10,417 nucleotides of DNA from Minisyncoccota bacterium. Lineage in GTDB: Bacteria; Patescibacteriota; Minisyncoccia; Phycocordibacterales; Phycocordibacteraceae. The notes below the pieces were generated by a model. It had not been told where the DNA came from, did not search any database, and saw nothing but the letters and a program-made list of their open reading frames with translations. Below, in pieces: positions 7,180-10,417 of this stretch (position 1 is the stretch's first letter; each line of letters opens with the position of its first letter). The position numbers and the translations under genes were made by a program. Where the stretch lies: the NCBI GenBank assembly GCA_022844065.1, contig JALHML010000011.1, positions 1 through 10,417 on the forward strand. Reading direction: 5' to 3'.

Positions 7180-7208
7180 TTGCGCATATTCCCGGAATGC
7201 CGTACTAT
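7180..7208 (+). promoter_or_regulatory. Promoter of rpsT (-35 TTGCGC, -10 TACTAT)
   Basis: TTGCGC (7180-7185) and TACTAT (7203-7208) are separated by 17 bp, the ideal sigma-70 spacing. The -10 ends 10 nt before the rpsT ATG, so the leader would be about 4 nt at most. The element overlaps the region of the divergent ruvA promoter. Confidence 0.5.
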
Positions 7209-7218
7209 CCGGTCTACA

Positions 7219-7482
7219 ATGGCAATCACGAAGAACGCAAAGAAGGCGCATCGCGCATCCCTCAAGAAGCACGTTTTCAACGTGCGCCGCAAGCGCACCC
7301 TCGCCGACACCACTAAGGTTGTCCGCAAGGCGATCGCAACTGACGTAAAGGAGGCTGAAAAGTCCCTTTCGGCAGCCTACAAGGCTATCGACAAGGCAGC
7401 GAAGACTGGTGTTATCAAGAAGAACGCAGCATCTCGTAAGAAGTCCCGCCTAGCGAAAGCTATCGGCCGCGCGAAAGCGTAA
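7219..7482 (+). CDS. rpsT: 30S ribosomal protein S20
   Basis: Primary-binding 30S protein that contacts 16S rRNA helices. 87 aa, the normal length, highly basic and all-helical. The start MAITKNAKKAHRAS and the end KKNAASRKKSRLAKAIGRAKA are classic S20 sequences. ATG7219 is chosen over an in-frame TTG at 7180, because the extra 13 residues have no S20 character and would overlap the -35 element. There is no Shine-Dalgarno sequence. The gene is monocistronic: its own promoter in front and a strong hairpin terminator 9 nt after the stop. Codon choice is even and GC-rich at third positions, as expected for a highly expressed gene. Confidence 0.97.
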   Translation: MAITKNAKKAHRASLKKHVFNVRRKRTLADTTKVVRKAIATDVKEAEKSLSAAYKAIDKAAKTGVIKKNAASRKKSRLAKAIGRAKA

Positions 7483-7491
7483 CGAAGCAAA

Positions 7492-7522
7492 GGAAAAAGC
7501 CCGCATCATGCGGGCTTTTTCC
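7492..7522. terminator. Bidirectional intrinsic terminator between rpsT and tRNA-Arg genes
   Basis: A perfect 14-bp inverted repeat, GGAAAAAGCCCGCA / TGCGGGCTTTTTCC, with a TCA loop. The GC core is flanked by A5 on one side and T5 on the other, so it gives a hairpin plus U-tract on both strands. It lies 9 nt after rpsT and 5 nt beyond the encoded CCA of tRNA-Arg(CCG). Confidence 0.93.
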
Positions 7523-7527
7523 TTACA

Positions 7528-7602
7528 TGGTGCTCCTGGCAGGAATCGAACCTGCATCTATTCCTTCGGAGGGAACTATCCTATCCATTGAACGACAAGA
7601 GC
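7528..7602 (-). tRNA. tRNA-Arg (anticodon CCG), CCA encoded
   Basis: Minus-strand cloverleaf: acceptor GCTCTTG/CAGGAGC (one T-G wobble), D arm GTTC-AATGGATA-GGAT with the Arg identity base A20, anticodon arm GTTCC-CTCCGAA-GGAAT (anticodon CCG, reads CGG), T arm GCAGG-TTCGATT-CCTGC, discriminator A. The three bases after the discriminator are CCA. The first 24 nt are identical to the neighbouring tRNA-Arg(GCG), so the two are tandem paralogues. Confidence 0.95.
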
Positions 7603-7634
7603 GAGTTCCCATAGTAACGCAGCGCCCAGTGTAG

Positions 7635-7706
7635 TGCTCTTGGATGGAATCGAACCATCATTACAACTTCCGCAAAGTTGCGTCCTATCCATTGAACGAC
7701 AAGAGC
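7635..7706 (-). tRNA. tRNA-Arg (anticodon GCG)
   Basis: Minus-strand cloverleaf of 72 nt. The acceptor GCTCTTG/CAAGAGC is perfect. The D arm is GTTC-AATGGATA-GGAC, with A20. The anticodon arm CAACT-TTGCGGA-AGTTG is perfectly paired; loop positions 34-36 are GCG, reading CGC and, by wobble, CGU. The T arm is ATGG(T)-type: GATGG-TTCGATT-CCATC. The discriminator is A. CCA is not encoded (CTA follows). Most bacteria read CGU/CGC/CGA with tRNA-Arg(ACG) carrying inosine, so this anticodon is uncommon. Confidence 0.93.
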
Positions 7707-7714
7707 GTATGAGG

Positions 7715-7720
7715 ACTCTA
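7715..7720 (-). promoter_or_regulatory. Possible -10 element for the tRNA-Arg pair
   Basis: TAGAGT on the minus strand ends 8 nt before the first base of tRNA-Arg(GCG). No clear -35 is visible, and the tRNAs could also be read through from the membrane-protein gene that ends at 7740. Confidence 0.3.
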
Positions 7721-7739
7721 CCGCACCACGCCCACTAAA

Positions 7740-8213
7740 TCAAAGGCGTAGTAGGTCGATGATACGATCAACCAACGACTCGTCATGACGTCCCTCTTCA
7801 ATGTGGTCCGCGAAGAACTCGTAGATATCCATAGGATCATGTCCAACGATGGGGATAAGAAGGTGTGGGGCGAGGAGATAGTGGGTTCGGATTGAGAGGA
7901 CAGTAAGGCGCTCAGGGTCGATGTACTCAAGCACCGAGAACGAAATGATGCGGTCGTACTCGTAGAGATTCTCATCAATCATCACACCCTCGTCCGTGAT
8001 CCGGAAGCGATGGAGCTGTGGGCGCTTCATGGTGGTGAGGGCGAGCACACCCGACGCAACGATGATGAGAAGTGCAAGAATGACGTTCCCGAAGAGAATA
8101 CTTGCTACTGCAGCGGCAACGGCGATAATCCCCAGAGCCCAATACCAATCACCGCTCTTCTCTTCGAAGACGTATCCATCTGCTTCCCATTCAAAGAACA
8201 CAGCGCGTGCCAT
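7740..8213 (-). CDS. Two-TM membrane protein with possible PH-like cytoplasmic domain, uncharacterised
   Basis: 157 aa when started at MARAVFFEWEADGY (ATG at 8211-8213). The frame continues to an ATG at 8285, but the 24 extra residues look random and overlap the likely promoter. A short aromatic/acidic N-terminus is followed by two closely spaced hydrophobic helices (about 23-40 and 43-61), which form a hairpin. The remaining 95 residues alternate strands (FRITDEGVMIDENLYEYDRIISFSVLEY...LLIPIV) and end in an amphipathic helix, a pattern like bacterial PH-type domains on the cytoplasmic side. I recall similar small proteins in Parcubacteria, but none with a known function. The fold is an inference. 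Downstream on the same strand are two tRNA-Arg genes. Confidence 0.75.
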   Translation of the reverse strand: MARAVFFEWEADGYVFEEKSGDWYWALGIIAVAAAVASILFGNVILALLIIVASGVLALTTMKRPQLHRFRITDEGVMIDENLYEYDRIISFSVLEYIDPERLTVLSIRTHYLLAPHLLIPIVGHDPMDIYEFFADHIEEGRHDESLVDRIIDLLRL

Positions 8214-8223
8214 AGATAAATGA

Positions 8224-8229
8224 ATGATA
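8224..8229 (-). promoter_or_regulatory. -10 element of the two-TM protein gene
   Basis: TATCAT on the minus strand (5 of 6 matches to TATAAT) ends 10 nt before the ATG at 8213. No Shine-Dalgarno lies in the short leader. Its position supports the 8213 start over the 8285 one. Confidence 0.45.
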
Positions 8230-8304
8230 CCACTCGTAACCGTACGCCAGTGCGTGAAATCACATTCATGTGCTGCATGGTTCAATACGCTACAGAGGCA
8301 GGTA

Positions 8305-8310
8305 TATAAT
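8305..8310 (+). promoter_or_regulatory. -10 element (TATAAT) of the small TM protein/pilin pair
   Basis: A perfect TATAAT, 18 nt before the ATG at 8329, so the leader would be about 11 nt. No strong -35 is visible (TTCAAT at 8281-8286 is the best, 18-bp spacing). The leader (TAAAGTGCAGCAACCAAC) has no Shine-Dalgarno. Confidence 0.6.
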
Positions 8311-8328
8311 TAAAGTGCAGCAACCAAC

Positions 8329-8631
8329 ATGGACCCAAATAGCCAACCAGCATCGGTAACGTTTGAGGGCGAGGAATTTCAAAAGCCCGCAACAGTTTTT
8401 CAGACGCAGACACCGGGAATTGTACGGTGGGTTATGCAAGGTTCAGGTGGTCTTATAAAGAATGAGAAACAGGCTCAGTATGTGCTCGTTGGATTTGTGG
8501 TCATTGCGGTCGTTTCCGTCTTTGTTCTCATGTTTAACAGTGGAGGCAGAAGCGCAAAATTTGAAGCGCCTCCGGGTCAGAAAGTTATATACCCACAGAA
8601 TGAACCACCACGACTCGAGCAAAAATTTTAG
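8329..8631 (+). CDS. Small single-TM protein preceding a pilin gene, uncharacterised
   Basis: 100 aa. The N-terminal 48 residues are polar, with two acidic Phe-containing stretches (VTFEGEEFQ). A single hydrophobic helix spans about 50-70 (YVLVGFVVIAVVSVFVLMF), and a 30-residue Pro-rich tail (EAPPGQKVIYPQNEPP) follows. The polar, Lys/Gln-rich segment before the helix and the lack of a cleavage site suggest a bitopic protein with a short extracytoplasmic tail. The pilin gene starts 3 nt after its TAG stop, so the two share one mRNA. A link to pilus assembly or anchoring is suggested by context only. Confidence 0.75.
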   Translation: MDPNSQPASVTFEGEEFQKPATVFQTQTPGIVRWVMQGSGGLIKNEKQAQYVLVGFVVIAVVSVFVLMFNSGGRSAKFEAPPGQKVIYPQNEPPRLEQKF

Positions 8632-8634
8632 CGT

Positions 8635-9120
8635 ATGACTTTTCACAGCACCAAACACACAAGAGGCTTTACACTCATTGAGTTGTTGGTTGTGATCGCC
8701 ATCATCGGCATTCTTTCAAGCGTTGTGCTTGCAAGTTTGAACACTGCCAGAACGAAAGCGCGAGACACTGTTCGCAAATCTGATTTGAAACAACTCCAAA
8801 CCGCACTGGCGCTTTATTACACCGACAATGGTAGCTATCCTTCGGGAGGGTGGCGAGGTGCTGTTTCCTATGGCGGACACGGCACAGGAGCAACTGGATA
8901 TATTCCAGGGTTAGTACCAACGTATATATCTGTCTTGCCTCTAGATCCGAGAGGTTCCTTGGATGGATATCTGTATCTGTCCGATGGCGTAAACTACAAA
9001 CTACTTTCACATGTAAGTCCTGAAAGTTATCCCAGTGCGGGACAACCATTTTACGACCCAGCTCGTCCTACGTGGGCATGGATGGTGTGCAGCGGGGAAC
9101 CAGCATGCAGTTCGTGGTAG
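8635..9120 (+). CDS. Type IV pilin-like / type II pseudopilin protein
   Basis: 161 aa prepilin with a class III signal peptide. The 11-residue basic leader ends in Gly11. The prepilin peptidase site is G11|F12 in the canonical GFTLIELLVVIAIIGIL, with Glu at mature position 5 (E16), which is needed for subunit assembly. The hydrophobic helix (12-33) continues into an amphipathic helix with RTKARDTVRKSDLKQLQTAL, and then a DNGSYPSG turn as in small bacterial pilins and pseudopilins. The C-terminal domain is Gly/Tyr/Pro-rich and ends with Cys152 and Cys158, a possible C-terminal disulfide loop. Assembly would take place at the membrane by PilB/PilC-type machinery, which is not in this window. 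It could be a major pilin or a minor one. Confidence 0.93.
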   Translation: MTFHSTKHTRGFTLIELLVVIAIIGILSSVVLASLNTARTKARDTVRKSDLKQLQTALALYYTDNGSYPSGGWRGAVSYGGHGTGATGYIPGLVPTYISVLPLDPRGSLDGYLYLSDGVNYKLLSHVSPESYPSAGQPFYDPARPTWAWMVCSGEPACSSW

Positions 9121-9141
9121 CGGCCACGCCTTTGGTTTCTT
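9113..9141 (+). terminator. Possible weak terminator after the pilin gene
   Basis: CGTGG (9113-9117) and CCACG (9124-9128) can form a 5-bp stem over a 6-nt loop that includes the pilin stop codon. A T-rich but interrupted run (CCTTTGGTTTCTT) follows. The stem is short, so the call is weak. Confidence 0.3.
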
Positions 9142-9161
9142 CTAAAACAGTATCGGTTTTG

Positions 9162-9246
9162 CGGAGGAGGTGAGATTCGAACTCACGGTGCCTTGCGACA
9201 CTCTTGTTTTCAAGACAAGTGCGATAGACCACTCTGCCACTCCTCC
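9162..9246 (-). tRNA. tRNA-Ser (anticodon TGA)
   Basis: Minus-strand class II tRNA, 85 nt. The acceptor is GGAGGAG/CTCCTCC with discriminator G. The anticodon arm is CTTGT-CTTGAAA-ACAAG (anticodon TGA, reads UCA and by U34 wobble other UCN codons). The long variable arm GTGTC-GCAA-GGCAC is the serine hallmark. The T arm is GTGAG-TTCGAAT-CTCAC. CCA is not encoded. It lies 13 nt downstream of the DUF5652-like gene on the same strand and is convergent with the pilin gene. Confidence 0.96.
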
Positions 9247-9259
9247 CTGCCTATGAGTT

Positions 9260-9541
9260 TTACTCTTTTGAAGCAGGTGACGCAACTGTAGACGCAGTCG
9301 CTCCACGTAATTGCTTGTCTTTTCGGAAGGTCGCAAGGTATATAATCTCGAGAATACCAAGCGTGTTAAGGACAAGTATCGCAACAAACCAGAGCACCTG
9401 ATGATTGCGTGCGGCATACCAAAGGGCAAAGGCTTTTAGCACGGTCGTAATCGCAAGAACTACGAGAAAAATGGTGAAAAGTATCTCGGGTGGAATAATC
9501 GAGAAAATCGAAAGATTTACAACCTCATTTAGTGGAAACAT
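9260..9541 (-). CDS. Two-TM membrane protein, DUF5652-like
   Basis: 93 aa. Two hydrophobic helices (about 20-40 and 49-70) surround the short polar loop WYAARNHQV. The second helix carries the pattern WFVAILVLNTLGILEIIYL. This KA.ALWYAARN...WF..ILVLNTLGILEIIYL arrangement matches the small uncharacterised DUF5652 membrane family, recalled from Patescibacteria. A Thr/Ser/Ala-rich 20-residue tail ends the protein. No function is known. It starts 7 nt after an extended -10 element, diverges from ruvX, and probably shares its transcript with tRNA-Ser. Confidence 0.82.
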   Translation of the reverse strand: MFPLNEVVNLSIFSIIPPEILFTIFLVVLAITTVLKAFALWYAARNHQVLWFVAILVLNTLGILEIIYLATFRKDKQLRGATASTVASPASKE

Positions 9542-9548
9542 TTCTGCG

Positions 9549-9557
9549 AGTGTAGCA
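9549..9557 (-). promoter_or_regulatory. Extended -10 promoter of the DUF5652-like gene
   Basis: On the minus strand TGC-TACACT, an extended -10, ends 7 nt before the ATG, which predicts a leaderless mRNA. It contains one copy of a 9-bp direct repeat (GTGTAGCAT on the plus strand). Confidence 0.5.
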
Positions 9558-9581
9558 TGCGGGCGAAAGGCCGTGTAGCAT
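9550..9581. repeat. 9-bp direct repeat in the divergent promoter region
   Basis: GTGTAGCAT occurs at 9550-9558 and again at 9573-9581, with starts 23 bp apart (about two helical turns), inside the 46-bp gap between two divergent start codons. Both copies overlap candidate -10 elements. Confidence 0.6.
9576..9581 (+). promoter_or_regulatory. Possible -10 element of ruvX
   Basis: TAGCAT (4 of 6 matches) ends 6 nt before the ruvX ATG at 9588, in the same leaderless geometry as ruvA. No convincing -35 is seen. Confidence 0.35.
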
Positions 9582-9587
9582 ACGTCT

Positions 9588-9986
9588 ATGCGCTACATGG
9601 GAATCGATTTCGGTACGAAGAAGATAGGTATCGCCCTCTCGGATGAGGCGGGTTCTATGGGCTTTCCACACTGCATCATCCCGAATGATGGACGCTTGAT
9701 AGATGAGATACTCGCACTTATTGAGCGCAAGAATGTTGAAGCTATCGTGATAGGGGAATCGATGGGTATGGACGGCACCGAGAACAAGGTCGCCAAGCTC
9801 GCGAAGGAATTCGCGGCACTCCTCGAACGACGTTCTGGAATCGAGGTGTTCTTTGAGCCGGAAATGTACACTACCCAAGAAGCACGACGCGACTTCGAGG
9901 GCGTGCGCATGCCAGGGAGTCCTGACGTTGATGCCTCTGCAGCAGCTCTTATCCTTACTAGCTACCTCACCCGTACCCATGGCTGA
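9588..9986 (+). CDS. ruvX: RuvX/YqgF, RNase H-fold nuclease (putative Holliday junction resolvase / pre-16S rRNA nuclease)
   Basis: YqgF-family nuclease of the RNase H fold; the E. coli member matures the 5' end of 16S rRNA, and resolvase activity has been proposed for the family. 132 aa, normal length. Motif 1 is GIDFGTKKIGIALSDE with catalytic D7. Strand 4 is AIVIGESMGMDGTE with E57. The C-terminal helix is VDASAAALIL with D115, the third acidic position. The usual DERLTT motif reads PEMYTT (91-96): the Glu is kept (E92), but the flanking Asp and Arg are replaced. ATG9588 is chosen because it gives the family's normal distance to motif 1. The stop overlaps the next start by 8 nt. With ruvA in the same window, junction processing and rRNA maturation functions lie close together. 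Confidence 0.93.
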   Translation: MRYMGIDFGTKKIGIALSDEAGSMGFPHCIIPNDGRLIDEILALIERKNVEAIVIGESMGMDGTENKVAKLAKEFAALLERRSGIEVFFEPEMYTTQEARRDFEGVRMPGSPDVDASAAALILTSYLTRTHG

Positions 9987-10323
9987 CGAAAATCACATTT
10001 CAATAGATGAGTTCGCAAAGATAGAGGTGAAGGTTGGTACCGTTAGAAGCGCCGAGCTTGTACCCGAGACCGATAAGCTTTTGAGACTCGTTGTTGATTT
10101 CAACGAAGAAACGGGACCGCGCCAGATTGTCTCTGGCATACGCGCGTATGTGAACGAACCTGAAGATCTTGTTGGACGCCAGCTTGCGTTCGTCACGAAT
10201 CTTCTACCGAGAAAAATAAAAGGACTCGAATCGAACGGTATGTTGTTTGCGGTAGGTCAGGACGATACGTTCGCATTCCTCTCGCCCGATCGCGACGTGC
10301 CACCAGGAACAACTGCACATTAA
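9979..10323 (+). CDS. Stand-alone tRNA-binding OB-fold protein (MetRS C-terminal / Trbp111-like)
   Basis: 114 aa, almost entirely one OB fold of the tRNA-binding domain that also forms the C-terminal appendix of bacterial methionyl-tRNA synthetase. Matching parts are ISIDEFAKIEVKVGTV (8-22), DKLLRLVVDF (32-41), RQIVSGIRAY (48-57), GRQLAFVTNLLPRKIKGLESNGMLFA (66-91) and FLSPDR..PPGT (100-111). In Trbp111 and MetRS it dimerises and binds the outside corner of tRNA; CsaA proteins have the same fold with chaperone activity. ATG9979 is chosen because family similarity starts just after it; a longer in-frame extension from 9853 would lie inside ruvX in another frame. The 8-nt overlap with ruvX implies coupling. 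It may supply a tRNA-binding beta subunit to a MetRS encoded elsewhere. Confidence 0.92.
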   Translation: MADENHISIDEFAKIEVKVGTVRSAELVPETDKLLRLVVDFNEETGPRQIVSGIRAYVNEPEDLVGRQLAFVTNLLPRKIKGLESNGMLFAVGQDDTFAFLSPDRDVPPGTTAH

Positions 10324-10348
10324 GCACACTTCATGCTCGTGCACGCGG

Positions 10349-10354
10349 TATACT
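10349..10354 (+). promoter_or_regulatory. -10 element of the gene starting at 10365
   Basis: TATACT (5 of 6 matches to TATAAT) ends 10 nt before ATG10365, the same spacing as for rpsT and the two-TM gene at 8213. No Shine-Dalgarno lies between. Confidence 0.45.
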
Positions 10355-10364
10355 CTGCGTACGT

Positions 10365-10417
10365 ATGGCCAAGAACGCTCTCGCTCGACTTACACGCATA
10401 GAATTCGCTCCGCCGAA
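10365..10417 (+). CDS. Start of an unidentified gene, cut by the window edge
   Basis: An ATG at 10365 opens a frame that runs to the end of the window (17 full codons, MAKNALARLTRIEFAPP). A -10 element 10 nt before it and a 41-bp gap after the preceding gene support it as a real start. The sequence is too short to name a family; the basic, slightly amphipathic N-terminus is all that can be said. Confidence 0.45.
   Translation, partial: MAKNALARLTRIEFAPP

Noticed and set aside
7180..7218. A TTG-initiated longer S20 from 7180
   Set aside because: S20 proteins begin at the MAITKNAKKA segment; the extension overlaps the promoter.
8214..8285. A longer N-terminus for the two-TM protein from ATG at 8285
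   Set aside because: The extra residues show no homology-like pattern and would cover the -10 element that fits the 8213 start.
1..10417. CRISPR array, insertion sequence, prophage or defence-type gene cluster
   Set aside because: No regularly spaced repeats, transposase, integrase or phage proteins are seen. Apart from the LAGLIDADG gene the content is housekeeping plus small membrane proteins.
1..10417. Alternative genetic code (TGA read as an amino acid)
   Set aside because: polA, ruvX and the two-TM gene end at TGA exactly where their families or the next gene's start require, so TGA is a normal stop.

Overview
The window looks like a piece of a Candidate Phyla Radiation (Patescibacteria) genome, most likely of the Parcubacteria group. 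This is inferred from several things: very tight packing with overlapping genes, no Shine-Dalgarno sequence before any gene, reduced versions of universal proteins (a Pol I without proofreading domain, a short delta subunit, a Mur ligase without its N-terminal domain), and several small membrane proteins of types that recur in this group. TGA is used as a normal stop (polA, ruvX, the gene at 7740-8213), so the recoded TGA=Gly lineages are excluded. No gene-free stretch is longer than about 120 bp.

Left part (1-3435, + strand): a replication/translation run of tsaE (5' end missing), polA and a holA-like gene, joined by overlaps of 8 and 4 nt. It is followed by tRNA-Lys(TTT). One nucleotide after the tRNA ends there begins a free-standing LAGLIDADG endonuclease gene (3573-4406), the clearest accessory gene in the window.

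Middle (4403-7160, - strand): a probable operon of ruvA, a MurE-like ligase and a surface-anchored lamin-tail-domain protein. Its last stop codon overlaps the stop of the convergent endonuclease gene. rpsT (7219-7482, +) is divergent from ruvA and ends at a strong, symmetrical terminator. That terminator also faces two tandem tRNA-Arg genes (CCG and GCG anticodons) on the other strand, which lie downstream of a two-TM, possibly PH-like, membrane protein gene.

Right part (8305-10417): a small one-TM protein and a type IV pilin-like protein (+) form a pair under a TATAAT promoter. A two-TM DUF5652-like protein and tRNA-Ser(TGA) run on the - strand. ruvX overlaps a stand-alone tRNA-binding OB-fold protein gene (+), and a new gene starts at the right edge.

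The most interesting themes are: (1) -10 hexamers lying only 6-10 nt before start codons, suggesting leaderless mRNAs; (2) the endonuclease gene whose mRNA 5' end would be made by tRNA 3' processing, leaving a one-base leader; (3) a tRNA-Arg with the rare bacterial anticodon GCG; and (4) a truncated Mur ligase with an altered amino-acid recognition motif. All family assignments are by eye; no database search was run.
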